Shown here: positions 34,043-42,070 of the stretch, one piece after another
Layout of the letters: each line of letters opens with the position of its first letter
Numbering within the stretch: position 1 is the first letter of the stretch
NCBI GenBank assembly: GCA_001443525.1
Contig: LKPX01000031.1
Span: forward strand, 1-42,155
Length of the DNA: 42,155 nucleotides
From: Desulfobacteraceae bacterium RAAP-1
Lineage (GTDB): Bacteria > Desulfobacterota > Desulfobacteria > Desulfobacterales > Desulfatirhabdiaceae
Direction of reading: 5' to 3'
The notes under the pieces: model-generated
Databases searched by the model: none
What the model was told of the DNA's origin: nothing
What the model saw: the letters and a program-made list of their open reading frames with translations, nothing else
Translations under genes and position numbers: made by a program

Positions 34043-35650
34043 TCAGGATTCCACGGTTCGCCCCTTGAGAGCAAAGATGCCCTGAGGCCGTTTTTGAATA
34101 AATACAATGATGAAAACCAGCACAGCAATTTTTGCTATCACCGCACCTGACCAGTTTTCCAGAATTTTGCTGAAAACACCCAGGCCAAGCGCTGCCCATA
34201 CAGCTCCAGCCAACTGGCCCACCCCTCCCAGCACCACAACCATGAAGGAGTCAACAATATACCCTTGTCCCATATCCGGCCCGACATTGGATACCTGGGA
34301 GAGCGCCAGCCCGCCCAACCCGGCGATACCGGCGCCAAGTCCGAAGGCAAGCGTGTCGATTTTTCCGGTTGGAACGCCCAGACAGCCGGACATGGAGCGA
34401 TTCTGGGTGACGGCGCGAACGAAAAGGCCCAGCCGGGTCAGGCTGAGAATCGCCCACATGCCCGCCAGGACGGCAATGGCAAAACCGATGATGATGATAC
34501 GGTTCCAGGGCAGCACGAGACTGGGCAACAGGGTAATGCCTCCGGACATCCATACCGGGTTGGCCACTTCCACGTTCTGAGCGCCGAAAAGTGTGCGAAC
34601 CGTCTGAATCAGAAAGAGCGACAGCCCCCAGGTAGCCAGTAAGGTTTCCAATGGTCTGCCGTAAAGATGGCGAATGACCAGACGCTCGAGAATCATGCCG
34701 ACAATGGCTGCGGCAAGAAAGCTGCAGGGCAGTGCCGCCGGCAGATACCAGTTGATCCATTCAGGAAAATGGAGACGGAAAAAAGCTTGAACGGCATAAG
34801 TGGCATATGCGCCGATCATCAGCAGCTCACCATGAGCCATATTGATGATCCCCATGACACCATAGGTGATCGCAAGCCCCATGGCTGCAAGAAGCAATAA
34901 AGAACCGAGTGAAAGCCCGGTGAATATCCGGTCGAGATTTTCGCCATAGGCCAGTTTACGGTCAATTTCCTTCAAGGATGCCTGTGCTGTGGATCGAACC
35001 GCAGCATCCGGTTCCTGCCAGTTATCACCATTTTTGACCAGCAGTGCGGACAGCAACTGCCGGGTGGCCGGTGTCGCCTCGTTTTTCAGATACGCTACGG
35101 CTTTAAGACGAACCGCTGCATCGGAAGAACCCAGTGATGCCATACTGCGGGCAACCATAAGCCGGTTTTTAATTTCCGGATTCGTTTCTTTTTGTAATGC
35201 TTTTTCAATAATGGGAAGGCTGTCGAATGTTGCGTTTCTGGCCAGATACCGGGCGGAATTCAGCCGCGTTTTTGAATCACTGGCAAAAATGTCCAGAGAA
35301 GACAGCATCGTTGCGACAATTCGCCGTATCCGGTTGTTGATGGTAATGGCGTCCGTGTTTGCAGGAACCGTCTCTATTTTTTCACCGCTGATGGCGTCGG
35401 ATGCCCTGTCGCCATTTAATATGATCAGACGGCTGCCTGCCAAAGCAAGCTGGCCGTCTGAAAGTGCATGCAGGATCGTGATGGCTTTGGCTGGGTCATC
35501 CTCGATAAGTTGATGGATGGCGCTGATTTTTTCATCCGAATCGTCGCTGGCAAGACGGGTGATCAGATTGCTGTCCAGCGCGGCAACCGGCCTGGCAGCG
35601 ATGAATAAGCATAAACAGATCAGAGTGAGAGAAATCGTCACGATGCGCAT
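34043..35650 (-). CDS. urtB: Urea ABC transporter permease UrtB
   Basis: This LivH-type permease has 535 residues. It has a signal-like N-terminus (MRIVTISLTLICLCLFIAARPVAA) and an extra-cytoplasmic helical-repeat domain of about 210 residues (ARYLARNATFDSLPIIEKAL, KAVAYLKNEATPATRQLLSALL). Eight or so helices follow with LGLAITYGVMGIINMAHGEL and VVLGGVGQLAGAVWAALGLG. The N-terminal repeat domain is normal for proteobacterial UrtB. ATG 35650 is chosen for the signal peptide and a GGAAA ribosome site. It follows urtA after 94 nt and abuts urtC. Confidence 0.95.
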   Translation of the reverse strand: MRIVTISLTLICLCLFIAARPVAALDSNLITRLASDDSDEKISAIHQLIEDDPAKAITILHALSDGQLALAGSRLIILNGDRASDAISGEKIETVPANTDAITINNRIRRIVATMLSSLDIFASDSKTRLNSARYLARNATFDSLPIIEKALQKETNPEIKNRLMVARSMASLGSSDAAVRLKAVAYLKNEATPATRQLLSALLVKNGDNWQEPDAAVRSTAQASLKEIDRKLAYGENLDRIFTGLSLGSLLLLAAMGLAITYGVMGIINMAHGELLMIGAYATYAVQAFFRLHFPEWINWYLPAALPCSFLAAAIVGMILERLVIRHLYGRPLETLLATWGLSLFLIQTVRTLFGAQNVEVANPVWMSGGITLLPSLVLPWNRIIIIGFAIAVLAGMWAILSLTRLGLFVRAVTQNRSMSGCLGVPTGKIDTLAFGLGAGIAGLGGLALSQVSNVGPDMGQGYIVDSFMVVVLGGVGQLAGAVWAALGLGVFSKILENWSGAVIAKIAVLVFIIVFIQKRPQGIFALKGRTVES

Positions 35651-35744
35651 ACGGTTTTTCCAATCGGCAAGGGCGGATAATGCTGTCGCCCTTGCCATGT
35701 TGTGCATTCGTACATCGTACAACTGCAAAATATATGGATGGGAA

Positions 35745-37013
35745 TCAGATGCCTTCCGGTTCGTCTTTTTTCTGGGCGTTTCCCGGGATATAGGGGCTCC
35801 ATGGTTGAGCCTTGATGGGCCCTTTGCTTTTCCAGACAACATTAAACTGACCGTCAGGCCGAATTTCGCCGATAAACACCGGTTTATGCAAATGATGATT
35901 TTTTTCATCCATCTTAACGACAAATCCCGAAGGCGCCTTGAATGTCTGCCCGGCCATCGCGGCAATTACCTTGTCAACATCCGTTGACTTGGCCTTTTCA
36001 ACCGCCTGTTTCCACATATGCAGGCCAATATAGGTTGCCTCCATGGGATCATTGGTAACAACTTTGTCGGCATTGGGCAGATTCTCTTTTTTCGCCCACT
36101 TCTGATACATCGTGATGAATTGCGTATTTTCAGGATTTTTCAATGACATGAAGTAGTTCCATGCGGCAAGATGACCGACCAGCGGTTTGGTATCCACACC
36201 GCGAAGCTCTTCTTCTCCCACTGAAAACGCCATGACGGGAACATCGGTAGCTTTCAGACCGGCATTACCCAGTTCCTTATAGAAAGGGACGTTCGAATCG
36301 CCATTGATGGTAGAGATCACGCAGGTCTTTTTGCCCTCACTGGCGAACTTTTTGATATTGGCGATAATGGTTTGGTAGTCGCTGTGGCCAAACGGCGTAT
36401 AAACCTCCATAATATCCTGGTCTGTAACCCCCTTTGAGTGCAGGAAGGCGCGGAGAATTTTGTTGGTGGTCCGTGGATATACATAGTCAGTACCCAGAAG
36501 AACAAATCTCTTGGCGCCGCCGCCGTCTTCACTCATCAGATACTCAACGGCGGGAATGGCCTGCTGGTTCGGTGCAGCTCCTGTGTAAAACACATTTTTC
36601 TCAAGTTCCTCCCCTTCATACTGTACCGGGTAGAAAAGCAATCCGTTCAATTCCTTGAAAACGGGCAGAACAGACTTGCGGGAAACCGATGTCCAGCAGC
36701 CGAAGACCACGGCCACTTTATCCTGGGTCAGAAGCTGGCGGGCTTTTTCGGCAAAAAGGGGCCAGTTCGAGGCTGGATCAACCACGACCGGTTCCAGCTT
36801 CTTGCCCAGAACACCGCCCTTGGCGTTGATATTGGCGATCGTCATCAGCGCCGTTTCCTTCAACGCTGTTTCAGAAATGGCCATGGTGCCGGAAAGTGAA
36901 TGCAGGATGCCAACTTTGATGGTATCGGCCGCATAGGAAGTGAAGGCGCTTAACCCGGTCCATATGCCAATTGCCAGTAAGAGGAATAACTTCAGTACCG
37001 TTCTGCTTCGCAT
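35745..37013 (-). CDS. urtA: Urea-binding protein UrtA
   Basis: This periplasmic urea receptor of the UrtABCDE importer has 422 residues. It has a Sec signal peptide (MRSRTVLKLFLLLAIGIWTGLSAFTSYAA|DTIKVG) and the Leu/Ile/Val-binding-protein fold with UrtA-specific stretches: GILHSLSGTMAISETALKE, VDPASNWPLFAEKA, FGCWTSVSRKSVLPV, LFYPVQYEGEE, YTGAAPNQQAIPAV, GTDYVYPRTTN, STINGDSNVPFYKEL, and MEATYIGLHMWKQAVEKA. It is the first gene of a 12-gene operon, with a sigma-54-like promoter 89 bp upstream. Confidence 0.97.
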   Translation of the reverse strand: MRSRTVLKLFLLLAIGIWTGLSAFTSYAADTIKVGILHSLSGTMAISETALKETALMTIANINAKGGVLGKKLEPVVVDPASNWPLFAEKARQLLTQDKVAVVFGCWTSVSRKSVLPVFKELNGLLFYPVQYEGEELEKNVFYTGAAPNQQAIPAVEYLMSEDGGGAKRFVLLGTDYVYPRTTNKILRAFLHSKGVTDQDIMEVYTPFGHSDYQTIIANIKKFASEGKKTCVISTINGDSNVPFYKELGNAGLKATDVPVMAFSVGEEELRGVDTKPLVGHLAAWNYFMSLKNPENTQFITMYQKWAKKENLPNADKVVTNDPMEATYIGLHMWKQAVEKAKSTDVDKVIAAMAGQTFKAPSGFVVKMDEKNHHLHKPVFIGEIRPDGQFNVVWKSKGPIKAQPWSPYIPGNAQKKDEPEGI

Positions 37014-37101
37014 TTTTTTCTCCTTTTAACAAAAAGTGAATAAAAAAACCGGTGATATTGTTTTTCATCCGGCATATCCGTGTGATGTTGATTAAATGCC
37101 A

Positions 37102-37117
37102 AGCATTATACATGCCA
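37102..37117 (-). promoter_or_regulatory. Sigma-54-type promoter for the urea operon
   Basis: On the minus strand TGGCATGTATAATGCT matches TGGCACG-N4-TTGCT with two mismatches and correct GG-GC spacing. It lies 89 bp before urtA. Distance and strength are like those at the APC permease and amt genes. Confidence 0.6.
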
Positions 37118-37223
37118 TTATAAAATAATAATCCAACATATTTAAATTAATACAATTATCAATATGCGACATATATGGAATTAAAAAATAAAAATCCAAA
37201 TACGTTACAACATTAATGCTTAT

Positions 37224-37235
37224 TACATTATTGTA
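37224..37235 (-). promoter_or_regulatory. TACA-N4-TGTA dyad upstream of urtA
   Basis: TACATTATTGTA lies about 107 bp upstream of the urtA sigma-54-like element. Half-matches TACAACATTAAT (37206) and TACAATTATCAA (37151) lie between. It is the same motif as upstream of the APC permease and amt genes. Confidence 0.45.
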
Positions 37236-37495
37236 TTATTTTGCGTGATAAAGAGATAAATTCAGGGATTGAATATTGCGAGGATCTTGCAGAAAAAAGT
37301 TGGGGTTTTACCAATTCCACACGATGGGGGATAGATCACGATAGCTTTGTAAAGAGCGACCAGGTGGGTGGAAAAATTTCAGCGTATCACAGCGCCCTCA
37401 TTTGCCAATACGGCGCAGCGCATAGTAATCGCTGTTGCAGCAATGCTTGCATATCTCGACGGCCATCGGCTTTATTGATTTGGTCTGTGCCCATT
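37236..37495. other. Unassigned stretch between urtA promoter and rsgA
   Basis: No gene is supported. A plus-strand open frame (37241-37618) overlaps rsgA antisense and matches nothing known to me. On the minus strand a 22-codon frame from 37466 contains a C-x2-C-C motif but stops at once. It may be gene debris. Confidence 0.3.
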
Positions 37496-38557
37496 TCAGA
37501 CCTTCATTTGCTTCTTGGCGGATTTGATGAAGCGTCCGAATGCTCTATCCTTCCTCCGTTTGTCTATGTACGACAGCTCATGGTACTCCGACTCATTCTT
37601 GAGCTTTACATAGCTTGAATAGCGATCTTCAGTCAATGCACCGCTTGTTACTGCGGCGCGGACCGCACAGCCGGGTTCTTGCGCGTGACCACAATTCGGA
37701 TAGCGACAGTTCAGGGAAAGCTGGACGATGTCTTCAAAGCCTTGGTTGACCCCTTCGCTCACACCGAGAAGGCCCAGTTCTCGCATTCCAGGCGTATCAA
37801 TCAACATGGAACCTTGATTAAGAACAATAAGCTGGCGGCGCGTAGTCGTATGTATGCCTTCTCCCGTTCCACTAACGGCCTTTGTGTCAAAAGCGTCTTG
37901 CCCGATCAGGCGGTTGAGAAGTGTTGTTTTGCCAACCCCCGATGAACCGAGCAGACAATATGTTCTTCCCGGAACCAACACCTGCTGGAATTCGTCAAAT
38001 CCGATGCCCGTAATATTGCTGAGGGCAAGGACTTTGGCTGTAATGGTGCTCGACGTAATGGCGGCAAGCTTCTGTTCCAGTTCTTCAGGAGCGATCAGGT
38101 CCGTCTTGGTGAGAACAACAATCGGCTCAACACCCCCATCTGCCGCCATCACCAAGTACCGATCCATTCTCCGCACATTGAAGTCAAAGTGGCACGACTG
38201 GACAATGAAAGCGACGTCAATGTTGGCCGCAATCATCTGGAAATTCACCTTTTCACCGGCGGATTTGCGGCGTAAAAAGGTCTTTCTCGGAAACACCTCA
38301 TGAATAATTGCTGCAGCGTCGTTGCTGTGATACTGCACTGACACCCAATCGCCGACACATGGCAGGTCAATTGAGGATTCTACCTGAAAATAGAACTTCC
38401 CGGCGAGTTCAGCCGGAACTTCCCGGATCAGGTTTCTGATGAGGTATGAGCCGCGGTCAACTGCCGATATACGCGCAATGTCCCGGCCCTCTTGACGCAA
38501 GCCACTGACATGCGATTGAAACCATTGATCAAAACCGATATCACTTAATTTCATCAT
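37496..38557 (-). CDS. rsgA: Ribosome small-subunit GTPase RsgA
   Basis: RsgA is a circularly permuted GTPase that assists late maturation of the 30S subunit. The 353-residue protein has an N-terminal OB-fold (residues about 30-110, VGDWVSVQYHSNDAAAIIHEVFPRKTFLRRKSAG). The permuted G-motifs follow: G4 VLTKTDL, G1 GSSGVGKTTLLNRL, and G3 DTPGMRELGL. The C-terminal zinc finger is CRYPNCGHAQEPGCAVRAAV. The length and order are normal. ATG 38557 (or 38554) is chosen; the extension to 38632 lies within an attC-like palindrome. It is unrelated to the urea operon despite adjacency. Confidence 0.93.
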   Translation of the reverse strand: MMKLSDIGFDQWFQSHVSGLRQEGRDIARISAVDRGSYLIRNLIREVPAELAGKFYFQVESSIDLPCVGDWVSVQYHSNDAAAIIHEVFPRKTFLRRKSAGEKVNFQMIAANIDVAFIVQSCHFDFNVRRMDRYLVMAADGGVEPIVVLTKTDLIAPEELEQKLAAITSSTITAKVLALSNITGIGFDEFQQVLVPGRTYCLLGSSGVGKTTLLNRLIGQDAFDTKAVSGTGEGIHTTTRRQLIVLNQGSMLIDTPGMRELGLLGVSEGVNQGFEDIVQLSLNCRYPNCGHAQEPGCAVRAAVTSGALTEDRYSSYVKLKNESEYHELSYIDKRRKDRAFGRFIKSAKKQMKV

Positions 38558-38567
38558 AATGTTGTCA

Positions 38568-38674
38568 CCGAACGAAGAGCTCAGCGGCCCGGAACAACGC
38601 GGCCGAGAAGCTTTGGGAAAATACCACAGCATTCTCTCCGCGTAGTTCCGGGTCTGCTGAAGTGTCGCGTTATA
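38568..38674 (-). repeat. attC-like imperfect palindrome A
   Basis: About 107 nt fold end to end. The outer CCGAAC and GTTAT ends flank a mismatched spacer, then CTCAGCGG/TTCAGCAG arms, a long CCCGGAAC-x-ACGCGG stem and an inner GAGAA-GCTTTGG stem. Ends, unpaired spacer and bulged arms resemble an integron attC site. It lies 50 nt downstream of the minus-strand membrane-protein gene. Confidence 0.4.
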
Positions 38675-38727
38675 AAATTGTTTTTACTTAATCTTTTCAA
38701 TTGGTTCTTATATATCCTTCAGCTTTA

Positions 38728-39201
38728 TTACCACGCGAGATATGGCCATATCTGAATAAGCCCGAGCAAATGAGCGGCGCCGAAGCCCAAACATATGAGT
38801 GAACTCCATAGCAAGAACGCTGTGGCCTTTGCCCTTGCGAACACCAGTAATGGCAAGACGACGATCCCACGCAGAACATAAACAGCAGTGATGAGCACCA
38901 AGGCTATCTTGAGAAAGGGCAAAGGCCGAACAACACCCGCCCCCGACAATGCATAGACCGCCCATGCACCCAAGACCAACGCAATGGCTACAGTGATCAC
39001 CGCTGGATACCAACGCCCGGATTCGGCTGCAGTAGCCAAACGCTCGCCTGCACCAAAGAAACGATACCAGGCCGGCCCACCAACCATGATGACAATGTGT
39101 AATATCGCGGCCACTGCACTGAGACATGCCGCCACAATCAGTGCTACGTTATAGGACTCTGTCACTTCGCGCTCCTCCGGAATGCCGAACTCAGCCGACA
39201 C
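38728..39201 (-). CDS. Four-helix hypothetical membrane protein
   Basis: The 157-residue protein has four predicted transmembrane helices (about 17-40, 66-88, 96-118, 126-152) and short loops. An HIVIMVGGPAWYRFFGAGERLA motif follows the first helix. The pattern is common in small uncharacterised membrane proteins of roughly 130-150 residues; no activity can be assigned. The start at 39201 gives a polar N-terminus (MSAEFGIPEEREVTESYN); an internal start at a later codon is possible. It is transcribed on its own, followed by attC-like palindrome A, as a gene cassette would be. Confidence 0.65.
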   Translation of the reverse strand: MSAEFGIPEEREVTESYNVALIVAACLSAVAAILHIVIMVGGPAWYRFFGAGERLATAAESGRWYPAVITVAIALVLGAWAVYALSGAGVVRPLPFLKIALVLITAVYVLRGIVVLPLLVFARAKATAFLLWSSLICLGFGAAHLLGLIQIWPYLAW

Positions 39202-39273
39202 TGTCTTTATGCGATCAGCCGCAGTGAACGGATATGATTGTCATGGAATTCTGTACTACTTATCCTTGATGAA

Positions 39274-39342
39274 GTCCAACGTTGAGGTAAGGGGCTGCGC
39301 GAGGGTGTATTCGCGCAGCCCCTTTTGGCCGTAAAGTCAGGC
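39274..39342 (-). repeat. attC-like palindrome B / strong hairpin
   Basis: A perfect 14-bp stem (AAGGGGCTGCGCGA at 39289-39302 with 39311-39324) is flanked on the minus strand by GCCTGAC at one end and CTTACCTCAACGTTGGAC at the other. The latter resembles the L'-R' end of attC sites (GTTRRRY). It overlaps the stop codon of the PfpI-like gene. It could equally be a plain transcription terminator. Confidence 0.4.
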
Positions 39343-39969
39343 ATAAAGTTGAACTCTGCGAGCATTGTTTTCAGGATATAGGTATTCCATATGCCTGGCT
39401 GTGGCGTGCGCAATGGTTTCACCGCAGTAGCGAGCGACAACTTTGAGCGCCATATCGATCCCCGCAGAAATACCTGCGGAGGTAAATATCCGCCCATCTT
39501 CGACAACATGTTTGTCATACTCAACCATTACTGATGGAAACGACTCACGCATCCAACCGAGTGAGCGCCAGTGGGTTGTTGCGTGGCACCCTTCAAGTAA
39601 GCCAGCAAACCCAAGAAGCATTGAGCCCGTACAAACCGATGTCAGGGTTTCGACTTCAGCGGCGCGATTACGCAACCAATTGAGCATTACGGGATTTTTG
39701 AGTTCTATGCGAGTACCCCAACCACCGGGTACGACAAGGATATCTAATTTGGGGCAACTCTCAAATGTATGGTCTGGAATAACTTTCATCCCCCCCGATG
39801 TAAGCACGGGTTCGTCTTCCTCTGCGACCAACAGCACTTCAAATGGTGATAGTTCTTCCTGCCTCCTTTCTGCATTGAGGCGGGTGACGGAGAAGACTTC
39901 GAAGGGGCCGCAAAAATCGAGAACCTCGATGTTCTCAAACAACACGATACCGACACGCTTTCTTTCCAT
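39337..39969 (-). CDS. DJ-1/PfpI-family glutamine-amidotransferase-like protein
   Basis: This 210-residue class-I glutamine-amidotransferase-like protein is closest in style to isonitrile hydratase/GlxA N-domain proteins. It begins VGIVLFENIEVLDFCGPFEVFSV, has LDILVVPGGWGTR, the nucleophile elbow TLTSVCTGSMLLGFAGLLEGCHATTHW (Cys followed by T-G-S), and FTSAGISAGIDMALKVVARYCGE with the tail HMEYLY. It lacks the AraC DNA-binding domain of GlxA-type regulators. Substrates of this subfamily include isonitriles and glyoxals, but none can be chosen here. The start 39969 has AGGAA upstream; the longer frame to 40158 overlaps the hydrolase remnant. Confidence 0.82.
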   Translation of the reverse strand: MERKRVGIVLFENIEVLDFCGPFEVFSVTRLNAERRQEELSPFEVLLVAEEDEPVLTSGGMKVIPDHTFESCPKLDILVVPGGWGTRIELKNPVMLNWLRNRAAEVETLTSVCTGSMLLGFAGLLEGCHATTHWRSLGWMRESFPSVMVEYDKHVVEDGRIFTSAGISAGIDMALKVVARYCGETIAHATARHMEYLYPENNARRVQLYA

Positions 39970-40115
39970 AGGATTTCCTCGTATTTTTGAAGCCTGACGT
40001 GCGGGTGAGACGCGCATCATAGCCCAACATCTTTTTCTGCTGGGCAAGTGAACCGGTTTGCCCAACGAGGTTGTGATCATTGTCGGATTTTTCTGCGCTT
40101 TGCCCGACATAGAAA

Positions 40116-41045
40116 CTATAAGGACTCCGCACGAAACTTCAGGTAATCTTCCGCACATTGCTCCGGCCGTTCCATCATCGGTACATGGCCGGTGTCCGGC
40201 ATCGTAATGGTGCGCGAGTGCGGCATGAGCTTATGGAGAATCTCGGCGGACTCAACACTGAGCACCTGATCCCGAGCACCCCAGACAATCAAAGTCGGGA
40301 CAGACAGGCCGGTGATACGTTTCTCCATGAGGTCGGATTCGATCTGCCTGGATATCCGCTCCTCCAGAGCATGATTTCTGATGCGCTCCTGCGCAAGCAC
40401 TCGCATCATTGGCCGCGGAATGAAGGGCGGATTGTACATTACTAATTTAAGTACTTGTGCAAACTCGTCTACGCTTTTTGGCATCAGCTAGTTGCGCCCC
40501 GTCTTGGCAATGGTCTTCATGAATTCAGTCTTGGGAGCACTCCAGACGCCCGACGGATCGAGCAACCAGAGACTCGCGACCTCGGCAGGGTAACGAGCCG
40601 CGTAGGTCATCGCAATCTGACCGCCCATGGAGTTGCCGCCGAGATGCAGACGCGCGATACCCAAGGCATGCGCAAAAGCACGCAACCGTTCCGCCTGGGC
40701 GGGCGGCGCGTAGTCCACTTCCTGCGGATGCGAGGATTCGCCGAAGCCAATGTCGTCGGGTACGATAACATGATAATGCGGCGTTAGAAAATGCGCTACC
40801 TTGGTGAAGCTGTCTTTATTGGCGCCTAAACCGTGCAGAAGCATCAGCGTCTCGCCCTTGCCCCCTTCCAGGTACACATAGTGCAATCCGCCCGGCAGGT
40901 CGATCTCCTTACGAAGGAGGCCGGATCGATTGCGCTCCGCGTTGATGGCAAAGCTGATGACTTTCTCCGGCGCCCAGTAAACAAAGCCAATTACTCCGAT
41001 AACAAGGGCAGCCATTGCAAACAAGATGAATTTTACAATATGCAT
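40116..41045 (-). pseudogene. Alpha/beta hydrolase interrupted by in-frame UAG
   Basis: One continuous 310-codon frame is broken only by TAG at 40488-40490. The N-terminal part has a membrane anchor (residues 3-25), LMLLHGLGANKDSF (oxyanion loop), DDIGFGESSHP, and the nucleophile elbow LGGNSMGGQIAM. The part after the stop has VPTLIVWGARDQVLSVESA (acid) and DTGHVPMMERPEQCAEDYLKF (His). The whole is a typical lipase/hydrolase fold of about 310 residues. The stop could come from a single C-to-T change (CAG to TAG). An ATG two codons later would only yield a fragment without the nucleophile. Readthrough or UAG decoding as pyrrolysine is possible but unproven. Confidence 0.8.
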
Positions 41046-41186
41046 AGTATCTCCTCTCTATCCGCGTAGTAAAAAAAATAACTTGCGGACTGATGCTCCA
41101 AAAATAAAATTTTCGTTGAATCGAAAAAGTCGATGGCAACTATTTTTTTAGTTTCTGGAACGATGGGTTGGGCCTATCGTCGACAT

Positions 41187-41527
41187 TTACGCTGAGGCAA
41201 GCACATACAGACGACGAAAAAATAGGCTGACGCCACGTTCAGTCTCAAAGGCGGATAACAGCTTGAGGACTTCCGTTTTCAACGATGCCGCGTCTTCGGT
41301 AGATTCAATTTCGCCTGCTCGATCATGGAAGGCGATGTATCAAGGCCAAGTACGTCTCCTCCACTGGCAATTGCGGCGATATCCATGGTGAGATTGCCAA
41401 GCCCACAACCAAGGTCGAGGACGTTCTCGTCGGGCCTAATTGCCAGATCAGAAATCAATTCCTTCGCAACGCTCGCTTGTAAATCAGATGTTCGCGCGTA
41501 CTGGACGCTATCCCAGGGACGGTTCAT
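41187..41527 (-). pseudogene. Truncated SAM-dependent methyltransferase
   Basis: The first frame (41527-41279) encodes 82 residues with the SAM-binding motif I NVLDLGCGLGNLTMDIAA and GLDTSPSMIEQAKLNLP, the N-terminal third of a class I methyltransferase. It stops shortly after. In a different frame the sequence then reads LKTEVLKLLSAFETERGVSL, a plausible methyltransferase C-terminal segment, to a TAA at 41187-41189. About 120 residues in between are missing, so this is an internally deleted gene. The start region (MNRPWDSVQYARTSDLQASVAKELI) is intact. Confidence 0.65.
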
Positions 41528-41572
41528 GGGGTTCCTTTGTAGGTTATCGGCATACTGGCAGGCAAGTCAAGA

Positions 41573-41675
41573 GGCCCAATAACGACCAAGCTGAGTTGCA
41601 GCGGCCAAGAACCTTGCCGCGTAGCGCCGCCGCCGCGCTTCCAGCCGTCAACTCAAGCGCCTTGTTCGGCGGGCC
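41573..41675 (-). repeat. attC-like imperfect palindrome C
   Basis: Read on the minus strand, 103 nt run from GGCCCGCCGAACAAGGCG to TTGGTCGTTATTGGGCC. The ends pair (GGCCC), then AAC/GTT. A mismatched spacer follows, then arms GCTTGAGTTG and CAACTCAGC, with one bulged base. This is the arrangement of an attC site (R box, unpaired spacer, L box with extrahelical base). It lies 131 nt downstream of the toxin gene in the same orientation. Confidence 0.45.
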
Positions 41676-41806
41676 GTAAGATACGAGACAATTGATGTTT
41701 CGATGTAGACAGTTTTTATCTCCATAATACCGACCCTCAATCTCAACCTTAGCCCTGCCGAAGTTCGCCCCGCTCTCACAATCTGTCCTTATTCGTTGGC
41801 TGCGGA

Positions 41807-42070
41807 TCATTCATAATGCGTCCACATTCTGATAACTTTTACCGTATGGATATCTTGTAATATTTGATAAATTAAACGATGTTGTATGTTAATTCTTCTA
41901 GAATACGCTCCCGATAGGTCGCCCACGAGCTTTTCATAGGGCGGTGGATTTTGGAATGGATCTACTTTTAACAAGTCCAGTAATCGACTTACCTGTGGTT
42001 TAAGACCGGATTGTGCAATATTTTTTGCATCTTTTTGCGCGAGCTTAGTGAAAACCAATTGCCAACTCAC
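41807..42070 (-). CDS. YoeB/Txe-family mRNA interferase toxin
   Basis: This RelE-fold endoribonuclease toxin has 87 residues, the family's normal size. It begins VSWQLVFTKLAQKDAKNIAQSGL and carries LLDLLKVDPFQNPPPYEKLVGDLSGAYSRRINIQHRLIYQIL with the conserved Arg-Arg and His. It ends VIRMWTHYE, including the catalytic C-terminal His-Tyr. The true start is most likely GTG at 42070: homology begins there and it overlaps the antitoxin stop in a GTGA 4-nt coupling. An upstream ATG at 42091 would add seven non-homologous residues. Confidence 0.88.
   Translation of the reverse strand: MSWQLVFTKLAQKDAKNIAQSGLKPQVSRLLDLLKVDPFQNPPPYEKLVGDLSGAYSRRINIQHRLIYQILQDIHTVKVIRMWTHYE

Noticed and set aside
37241-37618. 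125-codon plus-strand frame upstream of and antisense to rsgA
   Set aside because: It overlaps the rsgA 3' end, has no recognisable domain and no clear ribosome site.
40018-40127. Inverted repeats GCCCA...TGGGC and TGTCGG...CCGACA after the hydrolase pseudogene, considered as a fourth attC-like site
   Set aside because: They are two small separate hairpins without the paired R/L-box arrangement; at most a degenerate site.
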